A DNA stretch of 64,000 nt from Streptomyces coeruleorubidus (GCF_028885415.1 NZ_CP118527.1:310001-374000); one strand, 5' to 3'. Positions 17,594-26,736 are shown, numbered from the stretch's first letter. Numbers and translations are program-made. The notes: generated by a model not told the origin, from the letters alone.

Positions 17594-20359
17594 ATGGCCA
17601 CTCGTTCTGGTCGGCTCTCGGTGTCTCGGTTCCGCCCGTACAGCGGCCCGCGCTCGACCGCGCTGCCTCGGGTACGCAGTGTCGCGGGCCAGGTGTTCCT
17701 GCTGCAGCTGGCGATCATGGTCCTGTTCGCCGCGGCCGCGGGCGTTGCCCTGGTGTTCCAGGCCCGGAACGCGAGCATGCAGGAGGCCCGGCAGCTGGCC
17801 TTCGGAGTCGCCCAGGCCTTCGCGCACGCCCCGGGGACGCTGGAGGCCATGAAGTCCGACAGCCCTCGTGCGCTGATGCAACCGCGTGCGGAGGAAGCCC
17901 GTGAGGAGTCCGGGGTCGACTACGTCGTCGCGTTCGATCCGAACGGCTTCCGCTGGACCCATCCGGACCCGGCGCTGATCGGAAAGCACGTTTTCGCGCT
18001 TCGCGAAGGCGCCGCGGCCGACAGACCCTTCACCCAGACCTTCGAGGGCAGTCTCGGCCTCTCCGTGGACTCGACGGTCCCCGTCCACGACACCGGCGGG
18101 AAGACCATCGTCGGCTTTGTGTCGGCCGGCATCACGGTCGACAGCGTGGACGAGGTGGTGCAGGGCCAACTGCCGCAGTTGCTCGGTTTCGCCGGCGGCG
18201 CGCTGGTGGTCTCGGCGGCCGGGACGGCGCTGGTCTCCCGGCGGTTGCGGCGGCAGACCCACGGCCTGGACCCGTCCGAGATGACCCGCATGTACGAGCA
18301 TCACGACGCGGTGCTGCACGCCGTGCGGGAAGGGGTGCTGATCATCGGAGGTGACGGACGGCTCCTGCTGGCCAACGACGAGGCGCGGCGGCTGCTGGAT
18401 CTGCCCGCGGACGCCGAGGAACGCCGTGTCACCGACCTGGGCCTGGAGGCGGGTACCGCCCGGCTGCTGGGATCGGGCCGGGTGGCCACCGACGAGGTGC
18501 ACCTGGCCGGCGACCGGCTGCTGGCGGTCAACATGCGGCCGGTCGACCCCGACGGCGACCCGGCGGGCAGCGTGGTCACGCTGCGCGACACCACGGAGCT
18601 GCGGGCCTTGACGGGCCGGGCGGAGGTGGCCCGGGAGCGGCTGCGGCTGCTGTACGAGGCGGGGGTGCGGATCGGCACCACGCTGGATGTGACGAGCACC
18701 GCGCAGGAGCTGACCGAGGTGGCGGTCCCCCGGTTCGCCGACGCCGCCACCGTCGACCTGCTGGACCCGGTCCTGCGGGGTGAGGAGCCGGCCGGGCCCG
18801 GCTCCGAGATGCGCCGCGCGGCGGTGCACGGCGTCGAGGGTGCCCGGAACCTCCACCCCGTAGGGGAGCTGATCCGCTCTGTTCCGACCTCGCCCATGAC
18901 CGTCGGCGCCGAGCGGGGCCGCGCCGTCCTGGAGGCCGGCCTGCCCGCCTCCGGAGAGTGGATGGCCGCCCAGGGCCCCGACCGCGCCCGGCGCGTGCCG
19001 GACCACGGTTTCCACTCCCTGATCACCGTGCCGCTCCAGGCCCGCGGCGTCGTGCTGGGCATGGCGAGCTTCTGGCGCTCGGAGAACCCGCCCTTCGAGG
19101 AGGAGGATCTGGCCTTCGCCGAGGAGCTGGCCGCCCGGGCCGCGGTGGCCGTCGACAACGCCCGCCGCTACACCCGCGAGCACGCCCTGGCCGAGACGCT
19201 CCAGCGCAGTCTGCTGCCCGGCTCCCTGCCCGACCACTCGGCCGTGGACGTCGCCCACCGCTACCTGCCCGCTCTGGACGGAGTCGGCGGCGACTGGTTC
19301 GACGTCATCCCCCTGCCCGGCGCCCGGGTCGCACTGGTGGTCGGCGACGTGGTCGGGCACGGCCTCCACGCCGCTGCCACCATGGGCCAGCTGCGCGCGG
19401 CGGTGCACACCTTCTCCGCCCTGGACCTGTCTCCGGACGAGCTCCTCGGCCACCTGGACGAGCTGGTCGCCCGGATCGACGGCGAGGAGAGCGCTGAGCG
19501 GGACGACAAGGGCGTCACGGGAGCCACCTGCCTCTACGCGGTCTACGACCCGTCCTCCGGGCAGTGCTCGCTGGCCCGGTCCGGGCATCCGGAGCCGGCC
19601 CTGGTGCACCCCGACGGCACCGTGGAGTACCTGCGGGTGCCGGGCGCCCCACCGCTCGGGCTGGGCGGCGGGGAGCCCTTCGAAACCGCCGAGGTCACCC
19701 TGCCCGCGGGGTCCAGGCTGGTCCTGTACACCGATGGCCTGATCGAGGACCGGGAGCGGGGCATCGACATCGGCCTGGAAGCGCTGCGCGATGCCCTGGC
19801 ACGCCCGGGCCGGACCCCGGAGGAGACCTGCCGGGACGTCTTCGACACCCTGCTTCCGGCCCGCCCGGGCGACGACATCGCCCTGCTCGTCGCCCGTACC
19901 CACCTTCTCGATACCTCCCAGGTCGCCGAATGGAACGTGCCGGGCGATCCCGCGGCCGTCGCCGGGATCCGGGCGGACGTCACGCGTCGGCTCGGAGCCT
20001 GGGGGCTGGACGAGATGGCCTTCACCACCGAGTTGGTGATCAGCGAGTTGGTCACCAACGCCATCCGCTACGGCACCGGGCCGATTCGGCTGCGGATGCT
20101 GCACGACCGCGACAGTCTGATCTGCGAGGTCGCCGACGGCAGCAGCACCTCGCCGCACCTGCGTCGGGCGGCGACGACCGACGAGGGCGGACGAGGGCTG
20201 TTCCTCGTCGCCCAGTTCTCCCGGCGGTGGGGCACCCGCTACACGGCCCGCGGCAAGGTGATCTGGACGGAGCAATCGCTCCACGGCCCGGCTTCCGACG
20301 CCGACGCAGTTACGGCCGACACCCTGCTGGACCAGTGGGACGAGGCCTGGCCGGCGTGA
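17594..20359 (+). CDS. Membrane sensor: Cache-PAS-GAF-SpoIIE phosphatase-HATPase fusion
   Basis: A 921-residue signalling protein. Transmembrane helices lie at about 31-53 and 192-218, flanking an extracytoplasmic CitA/DcuS-type Cache domain (GVDYVVAFDPNGFRWTHPDP, GFVSAGITVDSV). Then come PAS (about 236-336), GAF (about 352-525), SpoIIE/PP2C (about 555-760, GVGGDWFDVIPLPGARVALV with metal-binding aspartates, then VVGDVVGHG) and an RsbW-type ATPase (about 790-900, ELVISELVTNAIRYG, DEGGRGLFLVAQF). Such proteins dephosphorylate or phosphorylate anti-anti-sigma factors. I chose the ATG at 17594 (GGAAAAGGG upstream) over a GTG 21 bases earlier. No anti-sigma partner is encoded nearby. The Cache domain probably senses a small carboxylate or amine. 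Confidence 0.9.
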   Translation: MATRSGRLSVSRFRPYSGPRSTALPRVRSVAGQVFLLQLAIMVLFAAAAGVALVFQARNASMQEARQLAFGVAQAFAHAPGTLEAMKSDSPRALMQPRAEEAREESGVDYVVAFDPNGFRWTHPDPALIGKHVFALREGAAADRPFTQTFEGSLGLSVDSTVPVHDTGGKTIVGFVSAGITVDSVDEVVQGQLPQLLGFAGGALVVSAAGTALVSRRLRRQTHGLDPSEMTRMYEHHDAVLHAVREGVLIIGGDGRLLLANDEARRLLDLPADAEERRVTDLGLEAGTARLLGSGRVATDEVHLAGDRLLAVNMRPVDPDGDPAGSVVTLRDTTELRALTGRAEVARERLRLLYEAGVRIGTTLDVTSTAQELTEVAVPRFADAATVDLLDPVLRGEEPAGPGSEMRRAAVHGVEGARNLHPVGELIRSVPTSPMTVGAERGRAVLEAGLPASGEWMAAQGPDRARRVPDHGFHSLITVPLQARGVVLGMASFWRSENPPFEEEDLAFAEELAARAAVAVDNARRYTREHALAETLQRSLLPGSLPDHSAVDVAHRYLPALDGVGGDWFDVIPLPGARVALVVGDVVGHGLHAAATMGQLRAAVHTFSALDLSPDELLGHLDELVARIDGEESAERDDKGVTGATCLYAVYDPSSGQCSLARSGHPEPALVHPDGTVEYLRVPGAPPLGLGGGEPFETAEVTLPAGSRLVLYTDGLIEDRERGIDIGLEALRDALARPGRTPEETCRDVFDTLLPARPGDDIALLVARTHLLDTSQVAEWNVPGDPAAVAGIRADVTRRLGAWGLDEMAFTTELVISELVTNAIRYGTGPIRLRMLHDRDSLICEVADGSSTSPHLRRAATTDEGGRGLFLVAQFSRRWGTRYTARGKVIWTEQSLHGPASDADAVTADTLLDQWDEAWPA

Positions 20360-20368
20360 GGACCAGGT

Positions 20369-21568
20369 TCAGTGGCCGGCGACGACACCGGACAGTTCGT
20401 TGGTGCTCTTCGGCAGGGTCACGGACGTGACCTTCCTGCCCGTTTCGATGTCGATGGCGTGCAGCTTGCGCTTGCCCGGCTCGGAGACGTACGCGATGTT
20501 GTCGCGGACGAAGAGGGTGGGCCGGGGCTGCTGCCAGTCCAGCGGCTCCTGCCACTCGCCCACGACGGGGATCTTCTTGTCCACCTTGCCCGTTTCCGGA
20601 TCGATGACATGGAGGGTGCCGTTCGTGCCCAGGAGAAGTGCCTCGCCCCGGGGTCCACGGCCGAGCGAGCGGAAGGAGTAGCTGGTGCCCAGGTCGACCA
20701 GCCGCAGTTTCCCGGTCTCGGTGTCGATGAGGGAGATGCGGGTCGGCCGCTCCAGTTCGGCCTCCGGGTCGGTCTTGTAGTCGCCCAGGAGGATGGGCGA
20801 CGCGTCGCTGCCACTCTGGTTGCCGATGCGACCGTAGTCGTCGGGGGCGTCGACCTTGGTGAACTTGCCGTCCTTGTAGATCAGGACGCCGTCCTCGCAG
20901 CCGACGGCGACGGCCTCGCCCTTGGCCGCGGCCTCGCCGTGGACGCCGGGGCAGTTCTCGTTGCGCTTGATCTCCTTGTTGTTCTTGTCCAGGACGAGGG
21001 CACCGGTGCGCTTCTCCTCGGTGCCGAGGGTGCTGAGGAGTTCGCCGTTGCCGAGTTCGATGGCGACGCCGTGGTGCGGCTCGGCGGAGGTGTAGCTGCG
21101 GCCTTGCGGCTTCTTGCCGCCCGCGAGGTCGTCGGGGTCGAAGACCTCGACCTCGCCGGTGCCGTCGGTGAACAGGACCGTCTTGCCGGCGTGCCGTACG
21201 ACGTGTCCGGGCTTGGCGCCCTTGTACTCGACGCCGGTGAAGGCCTGTTGGGCGGCGTTCAGGACGCGGAAGCCGGAGTCGGTGGAGACGATGACGTGGT
21301 CGTCGTCGCCGGCTGGGTTGAGGCGGTTGAAGCCCGGCAGTGCGATCGTGTTGGCCAGCTTCAGGCTCTGGCCGTCCAGGACGTACAGCCCGCCGTCGAA
21401 CGTGGCGACCAGCGGGTCCTCGACCGCAACGGCCTTGGTGCCCGGGGCGTTCTTGGCCTTGGTGTCGGTGGCGGAGCTGTCCTCTCCTCCGCAGGCGGTT
21501 AGGACGGCGGAGGCCGCCAGGGCGAGGGCCGTGCCCGTGAAGGCTCTGTTGCGTGTCGACTTGTTCAC
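20369..21568 (-). CDS. aztD: AztD-like zinc metallochaperone lipoprotein (copy 1)
   Basis: A 399-residue secreted lipoprotein (signal ALALAASAVLTACGG, lipobox LTAC) predicted to fold as a beta-propeller. It carries three AztD family landmarks: LPGFNRLNPAGDDDHVIVST, AEPHHGVAIELGNG (zinc-ligand histidines) and NENCPGVHGEAAAKGEAVAV with GCEDGVLIY. AztD receives periplasmic zinc and hands it to the AztC binding protein. The N-terminal HGDH-type zinc cluster of the family is not evident here, but is present in the other copy at 22615-23856. It ends nine bases from the sensor phosphatase gene, with which it converges. Confidence 0.85.
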   Translation of the reverse strand: MNKSTRNRAFTGTALALAASAVLTACGGEDSSATDTKAKNAPGTKAVAVEDPLVATFDGGLYVLDGQSLKLANTIALPGFNRLNPAGDDDHVIVSTDSGFRVLNAAQQAFTGVEYKGAKPGHVVRHAGKTVLFTDGTGEVEVFDPDDLAGGKKPQGRSYTSAEPHHGVAIELGNGELLSTLGTEEKRTGALVLDKNNKEIKRNENCPGVHGEAAAKGEAVAVGCEDGVLIYKDGKFTKVDAPDDYGRIGNQSGSDASPILLGDYKTDPEAELERPTRISLIDTETGKLRLVDLGTSYSFRSLGRGPRGEALLLGTNGTLHVIDPETGKVDKKIPVVGEWQEPLDWQQPRPTLFVRDNIAYVSEPGKRKLHAIDIETGRKVTSVTLPKSTNELSGVVAGH

Positions 21569-21661
21569 CGGGGTGTTCCTTTCCGGCCGCGCGGGCGCGG
21601 CGTCGGGTGCGGGTGCTGCTGGTGGATGGCCGGTCGGCCGGGGCGAGGTGAAGGGGCGGTT

Positions 21662-22618
21662 TCAGGCGCCGGTCAGGCCGTCGGTCATGGCGGTGGTGTT
21701 GGCGCGCATCATCTGCAGGTAGGTGCCGGCGCCCTTGCCCTTCTCGGTCAGGGATTCGGAGTAGAGCTCGACGACACGCGTCCGGCCGCCCATCTCCGTG
21801 CGCAGGACCTCGGCCAGCCGCTTGGGCTGGGAGGAGTCGGCGAAAACCGTACGTACGCCTGCCGTGCGCATGGCCTCGGTGAGCGAGCGCAGGTCGGAGG
21901 AGCTGGGCGAGGCCAGCGTCGTACCGCTCGGGATCACCGCGCCGACCACCCGGAAGCCGAAGCGTTCGGCGAGGTAGCCGAAGACGTGGTGGTTGGTCAC
22001 CAACGCGCGCCGCTGTTCGGGGACGCGGCCGAAGGACTTCTCCATCCAGGTGGTGAGGTCGGCGAGTTGGCCGTCGTAGCGGTCGGCGTTGTCGCGGATG
22101 GCCTTCTCGTCGACGCCGTCCACGTGCTCGACCACCTGGTCGGCGATCAGGCCGACGGCCTTGCGCACGCGGTCCGGGTCGGTCCAGAAGTGCGGGTCGG
22201 GCTGGCCGGCCTCCTCGGGCCCTCCGTCGTCATGCGCCTGGAAGGTGAGGGGGTCCACCGCCTTGCCGGCCTCGAAGGTGGCCACCCCTGTCTCGCGGGC
22301 GGCCTCCACGTGCCGCAGTACGTTCTCCTCCAGGCCCAGCCCGTTGAACACCACGAGGTCCGCACGCTCCAGTTCGGCGGCCTGCACGGCCGACAGGCCG
22401 AAGGAGTGCGGGTCGGCGTTCGGCTTCATCAGCACGGTGACGCCGGCCTCGTCGCCGACGATCTCCCGGGTGATGTCGCCCAGGATGTTGGTCGTCACCA
22501 CGACCCGGGGCTGATCGTCGCCGCTCGTGCAGGCAGTCGCCGCACCGGCCAGGAAAAGGGCGAGCAGGGCCGACAGCAGGGTGCGCAGCCGTCGCGATCC
22601 TCGTGTTCTTCTCGTCAT
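21662..22618 (-). CDS. aztC: Zinc ABC transporter substrate-binding lipoprotein AztC
   Basis: A 318-residue cluster A-I metal-binding protein with a lipoprotein signal (LALFLAGAATACTS, lipobox ATAC). The metal ligands are visible in order: a His in MKPNADPHSFGLS, a His-rich loop with AHDDGGPEEAGQPDPHFWTD, a His in VTNHHVFGYLAERFGF and an Asp in TVFADSSQPKRLAE. It delivers zinc to the AztB/AztA transporter. Its start overlaps the stop of the upstream propeller gene by four bases (ATGA), so the two are translationally coupled. Confidence 0.9.
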   Translation of the reverse strand: MTRRTRGSRRLRTLLSALLALFLAGAATACTSGDDQPRVVVTTNILGDITREIVGDEAGVTVLMKPNADPHSFGLSAVQAAELERADLVVFNGLGLEENVLRHVEAARETGVATFEAGKAVDPLTFQAHDDGGPEEAGQPDPHFWTDPDRVRKAVGLIADQVVEHVDGVDEKAIRDNADRYDGQLADLTTWMEKSFGRVPEQRRALVTNHHVFGYLAERFGFRVVGAVIPSGTTLASPSSSDLRSLTEAMRTAGVRTVFADSSQPKRLAEVLRTEMGGRTRVVELYSESLTEKGKGAGTYLQMMRANTTAMTDGLTGA

Positions 22619-23856
22619 CGTCCCGTCTCCACCATCAGGGCCGGCTCGATGTCCAGGTCGAAGGCGCGCGCGACGCGCAGGTTGTCGTTGTAGTCGATCT
22701 CGTACACGCGTTTGCCTTTGGGATCGTTGAGGTAGGCGCGGCTGCGGTCGACCTCGATGACCGGTCCCCTGGTCCCGTCAGTACTTTCGGCGGAGGCATC
22801 CGTCACAAGCGGCTTCGTCCGGGAGACCTGCTTGCCGGTGGCGATGTCGTAGCCGTGGAGCGAACCATCGGTTTCCAGGACGATCAGGACGGAGCCCTCT
22901 CCCGCGGTGTTGGCGGAGACGACGGGACCGGACCTCACCCGTGTCCACGTGCGCTCGGTGACGTCCAGGACCCACACGGCCCGGTCACCGGCCGGCGCCG
23001 TGAGCGTGTCGCTGCCGGGCCGGTGCCGGAAGGCCGTGGCCCGTTCCCCCTCGGGAACGTCCTCGCCGTACGGGATCCTCTGGGCCGTGAACGCGCCGTC
23101 GGCCTCACGGACGAGCAGGGCACCGTCGGCGCAGCCCAGGACGACCCCGCGCCGGGTGACGGCGTCGCCCCGCGGGTCCTCGCACGCCGCGTCCGGCGAC
23201 GCGACGCGCTTGCCCTCGCGGTCGTACACCGCGAGCTTCGCGGCTTCCCGTCCGTTGTCCGTGAGGCTGAGCAGGTGCTCCGCGTACGGCACGACAACTC
23301 CCGCGTGTGTCCCGGGAAGCGCGCGCGGCGAGCCGGCCTTGCCCTTCTCCGGTTCGGCCCGACGGTGGATCCTGGCGCGGCCGTCCTCGTCGGTCACCGT
23401 GATCACGGCGGCGTCGCTGCGGACGCGAGTACCAGGACCTCCGGGCAGCCGGCCCAGGTCGCGTATCGCCGCACGGTAGTAGTGGACGTGGTCGCCGTGA
23501 TCCACCGTCCAGGCGCCGCCGTCGAGGACGTGCGTGCCGCCTGAGGTGTGGAAGTAGCCGAACCGGCCGTCCGTGGTGAGTCCGGTGGTGCCCGCCGTCC
23601 GGGCCGCCTCGTGCACCTTGCCGGTGATCAGGTCGAGTACCCGGGTGTCTCCGGTCCCCGGGTCGTTGAGCAGCAGCCGCGACTGCTGCTCGGCCTTCTC
23701 CTGTGCCCCTTCTACGTATCCGTGCGGAGCGGAGGCCGAGGCGGTGGTCTTCGGGGCGGACACGTCGTCGTTCTGACCGGCACAGCTCGTGGTGAGCAGG
23801 AAGACGGCCACGAGGGCGGCAGGTGCCCAGGGCATGACGTTTCTTCGGACGAGCAA
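22615..23856 (-). CDS. AztD-like zinc-binding lipoprotein (copy 2)
   Basis: A 413-residue lipoprotein (VFLLTTSCAGQ lipobox) with propeller-like repeats (RVLDLITGKVHEA, VWVLDVTERTWTRVRSG, LHGYDIATGKQV). It holds the AztD-type N-terminal zinc cluster, VDHGDHVHYYRAAIRDLG. Where copy 1 has CPGVHGEA this protein has ACEDPRGDAVTRRGVVLGCA, so the histidine is lost. The two copies thus retain complementary ligand sets. It lies first after aztB on the minus strand and overlaps aztC. A plausible role is an additional zinc acceptor; whether the two proteins interact is inference. Confidence 0.78.
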   Translation of the reverse strand: MLVRRNVMPWAPAALVAVFLLTTSCAGQNDDVSAPKTTASASAPHGYVEGAQEKAEQQSRLLLNDPGTGDTRVLDLITGKVHEAARTAGTTGLTTDGRFGYFHTSGGTHVLDGGAWTVDHGDHVHYYRAAIRDLGRLPGGPGTRVRSDAAVITVTDEDGRARIHRRAEPEKGKAGSPRALPGTHAGVVVPYAEHLLSLTDNGREAAKLAVYDREGKRVASPDAACEDPRGDAVTRRGVVLGCADGALLVREADGAFTAQRIPYGEDVPEGERATAFRHRPGSDTLTAPAGDRAVWVLDVTERTWTRVRSGPVVSANTAGEGSVLIVLETDGSLHGYDIATGKQVSRTKPLVTDASAESTDGTRGPVIEVDRSRAYLNDPKGKRVYEIDYNDNLRVARAFDLDIEPALMVETGR

Positions 23857-23876
23857 AGGGATCGCCTCAGGTTCTT

Positions 23877-24733
23877 TCAGTCGGTTGCCGTGGCGTGCAC
23901 GCCGACGAGGCGCGCACGGCGGCGGTGGCGGAGACCGGATGCCAGGTGGGAGACGAAGAACAGGCTCACGGCGAGGGTCGAGACGGTCGCGCCGGCCGCG
24001 GTGCTCAGGTGCCAGGACAGCAGCAGGCCGCAGAAGGTGGCGGTGATGCCGAGCAGCGCCGCGAGGGCCATGACACCTCGCACACTGCGCGCCCAGGGCA
24101 GCGCGGCGGCCGGCGGGGCGATGAGCAGGCCCAGGACCAGCAGTGTCCCCACGATGTGGAAGGAGGCGACGATGGCCAGCGCCAGCAGGCCGAGCAGCAC
24201 GGCGTGAGCGAGGCGGGGGCGCAGGCCGAGCGTTTGGGCCTTGCGCGGGTCGAAGGCCAGGGCGAGGAAGGCCCGGTGGCCGAGGACCGAGACGGCCAGC
24301 GCCAGCAGCAGTGCCCCGCCCAGCAGCACCAGGTCCTGCTCACGGACGGCGAGGACGTCACCGAAGAGGAACCCGGTCAGGTCGACCGCGAAGGACTGCG
24401 AGCGCGACACGATGATGACGCCGAGGACAGCATCCCCACGAAGAGCAGGCCGATGCCGGTGTCCTGGGACAGCCTCGGGGTGCGGCCGAGGGCGGTGACC
24501 CCGGCGGTCATGACGGCCGCGCTCAGCACCGCACCGACCAGCAGGTTGCCACCGAGCAGCGCGGCGAGCGCGACTCCGGGCAGCAGCCCGTGGGACATGG
24601 CGTCACCCAGGAAGGCCATCCCCCTGAGCACCACCCAGGTACCGGCCAGCGCACAGATCGCCGACACCAGCATTCCGCCCCACAGGGCCCGTTGCACAAA
24701 GGTCACCTCGAAGGGACCCGTCAACCACTCCAT
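23877..24733 (-). CDS. aztB: Zinc ABC transporter permease AztB (one frameshift)
   Basis: ABC-3 family permease of about 285 residues. The N-terminal frame (MEWLTGPFEVTFVQRALWGG, then AFLGDAMSHGLLPGVALA, the ABC-3 signature) ends near 24425. The rest (SRSQSFAVDLTGFLFGDVLA, then FHIVGTLLVLGLLIAPPAAA) lies in another frame, joined by restoring one base. The ATG at 24733 has no ribosome site and lies 10 bases after a TGTAAT hexamer read leftwards, so the message may be leaderless. It diverges from aztA across a Zur box. Confidence 0.85.
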
Positions 24734-24749
24734 GCGGTGCACATTACAA

Positions 24750-24764
24750 TGAAAATCATGTTCA
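24750..24764. promoter_or_regulatory. Zur box between divergent aztB and aztA
   Basis: TGAAAATCATGTTCA is a 7-1-7 inverted repeat with one mismatch and matches the streptomycete Zur consensus (TGAAAATnATTTTCA). It overlaps the start of aztA and adjoins the aztB promoter, so zinc-loaded Zur would repress both. Overlapping hexamers TACAAT (plus strand) and TGTAAT (minus strand) at 24743-24750 are candidate -10 elements. Confidence 0.8.
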
Positions 24765-25484
24765 AAGAATCCCCCTCTTTCACCCAAGCGAGGACAGGAC
24801 GTCCCGCGTCCGCTTCACCGAGCTCTCCGCCGGTTACCCGGGCCGTCCCGTCCTCCATCAACTGGCCGGGAATACCGGCGTTGGCCACCACCGCGCTCGT
24901 CGGCCCGAACGGAAGCGGGAAGTCAACCCTGCTCGGAGTGCTGGCCGGAGTGATCCAACCCACGTCAGGCGAGCTCCACCACGCCGGCGACCGGCCGCCG
25001 GCGTTCGTCCCGCAGCGCGGCGCCGTCGGTGACGCATGCCGCTGACGGTCAGACAGACGGTGGAGATGGGGCGCTGGGGCGAACGCGGACCGTGGCGCCG
25101 GCTGACCCGGCAGGACCGCGCCACCGTGGACCAGGCCATGGAGCGGCTCGGCATCACCGACCTCGCCACCCGCCAGCTCGGGGAGCTGTCCGGCGGGCAG
25201 CGGCAGCGCGCCCTGATCGCCCAAGGGCTCGCCCAGGAGTCGGACCTGTTGCTGCTGGACGAATCGACCACGGGACTCGACCCCGAGGCAAGGGAGCGGA
25301 TCGGGTGCTGCTGACGGAGCTGGTCGCCGAGGGAGTGACCGTCGTCCAGGCCACGCACGACCTGGAAGCCGCTCGCTCGGCGGACGCCTGCCTCCTGCTC
25401 CGCGACGGTCACCTGGCAGGACAGGGGCACCCCGAGCAGTTGCTCACCACCGCGACGCTCGCCCGGATCTGGCAACCGGCGTGA
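24758..25484 (+). CDS. aztA: Zinc ABC transporter ATPase AztA (several frameshifts)
   Basis: ATP-binding subunit of about 240 residues spread over shifting frames. The blocks in order are VRFTELSAGYPGRPVLHQLAG, TTALVGPNGSGKSTLLGVLA (Walker A), PLTVRQTVEMGRWGERGPWR, QLGELSGGQRQRALIAQGLA (signature), DLLLLDESTTGLDPEARERI (Walker B) and VTVVQATHDLEAARSADACL (switch His). Breaks lie near 24795, 24860, 25025 and 25306. The start ATG lies within the Zur box, implying a leaderless transcript. It completes the importer with AztB, AztC and the AztD-like proteins. Confidence 0.8.
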
Positions 25485-25733
25485 TGCGACCGCCCTCTCC
25501 GTGGCTCCTGGACAGTGCGCCGACTCACGGGGATGTGGGCCCGTCGGCGCTACTTGAGATAAGCGGCGAGCGGGACGTTCTGCCGGCGCACGTCTCCGGC
25601 GACGAGGCCGACGATCCGCTGCGCGCCGTAGGTTTCGAAGTGGGTGCGGTCGTTGCGACTCGCCGTCCGGCCCCTTCGTGCCGCTCACGTCGGACACGAC
25701 CAGGTCGAAAAGCTCACTCGGGCACAATCCGTG
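25485..25733. other. Gap after aztA holding only an esterase remnant
   Basis: No intact gene is visible. The minus strand of 25550-25690 encodes the end of an SGNH esterase, listed separately. The rest shows nothing I recognise. Confidence 0.5.
25550..25690 (-). pseudogene. C-terminal remnant of an SGNH (rhamnogalacturonan acetylesterase-like) hydrolase
   Basis: The minus strand reads SRNDRTHFETYGAQRIVGLV, then AGDVRRQNVPLAAYLK and a TAG at 25550-25552. The DxTHF...GA pattern is the catalytic Asp-His block III of rhamnogalacturonan acetylesterases, followed by the family's usual lpLaxYL ending. Everything before it is missing. This marks the left edge of the pectin region and suggests a deletion removed the rest of the gene. 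Confidence 0.6.
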
Positions 25734-26490
25734 GTGACCGAACCAAGGGGCTGCGCAGGGTCGCGTGGTCCAACAGGCCGGACATGGTGGCACTGCCGAG
25801 CCTGGACGCGGTGGAGACCGCGGCGCACGAGGCCGAACTGGGCGGCGTGGAGCTGCGGTTGGTACACGCCTTCGGATGGCCGTCGCTGCATGTGCCACCC
25901 GGCGGGCCGCCGCGGAACCCCGCTGCGGCAGGGGTGCCGGAACTGCTGGACGGCACACTGGCCGCGGCCGAGCGCCGGGCTCGCGACGTGGCACCACGCG
26001 TGGAGATCGCCCGCGACGCCACCGTGGGCGAGCCCGTGACGGCACTGGAGACCGCCTCGCGCACGGCCTCGCTGGTGATGGTCGGCAGCCGTGGTCTGAG
26101 CGCCTTCGGCAGCCTGCTGCTCGGCTCGACGTCCGCGCACCTCGCCGCACACGGCCGCTGTCCCGTGCTGGCGGTCCGCGGCCGGCGGGCCCCGGACGGC
26201 TTCGTCCTGCTGGCGGTCGACAACGCGCCCGCCTCCGAAGAAGCCGTCCGCTTCGCCTTCGCCGAGGTGTCCCTGAACGGCGGGGAACTCGTGGCGCTGC
26301 ATGCGTGCCGGTCCGGAAGCCCGGACTCCTGCGACCGGCCTATCCACCCTTCGTGACCTACGACGAGACCCACCTGCGCGCGCACGCCGAGCAGGTCCTC
26401 GACGAGGCGCTGACCGGTCGGCGCGAGCGGTACCCGGGCGTCCCGGTGCGCAAGCGCCCGGTCGTCGGCCCAGCGCGCCACGCCCTCATC
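25734..26490 (+). pseudogene. Universal stress protein (UspA family), frameshifted and truncated
   Basis: A tandem-UspA protein normally about 290 residues. A GTG at 25734 (TEPRG...) fits the family's N-terminus; after a break near 25780 the main frame reads DAVETAAHEAELGGVELRLV, then VGEPVTALETASRTASLVMV and the nucleotide-site motif GSRGLSAFGSLLLGSTSAHL. After another break near 26330 the second domain continues (FVTYDETHLRAHAEQVLDEA, RKRPVVGPARHALI) and then stops matching at about 26490. The second nucleotide site is missing, so the gene is truly truncated as well as shifted. The 50 bases before 25784 do not restore the first VVVGVD strand either. Confidence 0.7.
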
Positions 26491-26595
26491 GGCGGGCCCG
26501 TTCGTCAAGGCGAGCGACATCGCCGAAACGGTGTGGCGAGCCGCGCATGACACGACCGGCCAACCGGGCTTCCCGGCGGGCCCGGGCGCGGCTCC
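26490..26595 (+). pseudogene. C-terminal remnant of a short-chain dehydrogenase
   Basis: Directly after the truncated stress protein the plus strand reads PFVKASDIAETVWRAAHDTT, then GQPGFPAGPGA. This resembles the C-terminal segment of classical short-chain dehydrogenases (edIAexVwxaAtd...lrfpAGpDA). No start or Rossmann fold precedes it. The junction with the stress-protein remnant is abrupt. Confidence 0.45.
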
Positions 26596-26736
26596 TTGCC
26601 GGCAGCAGTCGAGTACGGAGCCGTCTTCACCGCCGTCGCTCTCCCACCGGGGGCTCGCCAACCAAGCCCACCGGCAAGGCGCTCGGCCATGGCCGCGTTG
26701 CTGAGCCTCCAGAAGCCGTCAAGCTGCAGCCATGGG

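Noticed and set aside
17501..20284. 927-codon open frame on the minus strand opposite the sensor phosphatase
   Set aside because: It mirrors the phosphatase gene and has the Gly/Val/Asp-rich composition of an antisense frame in high-GC DNA; it has no recognisable domain.
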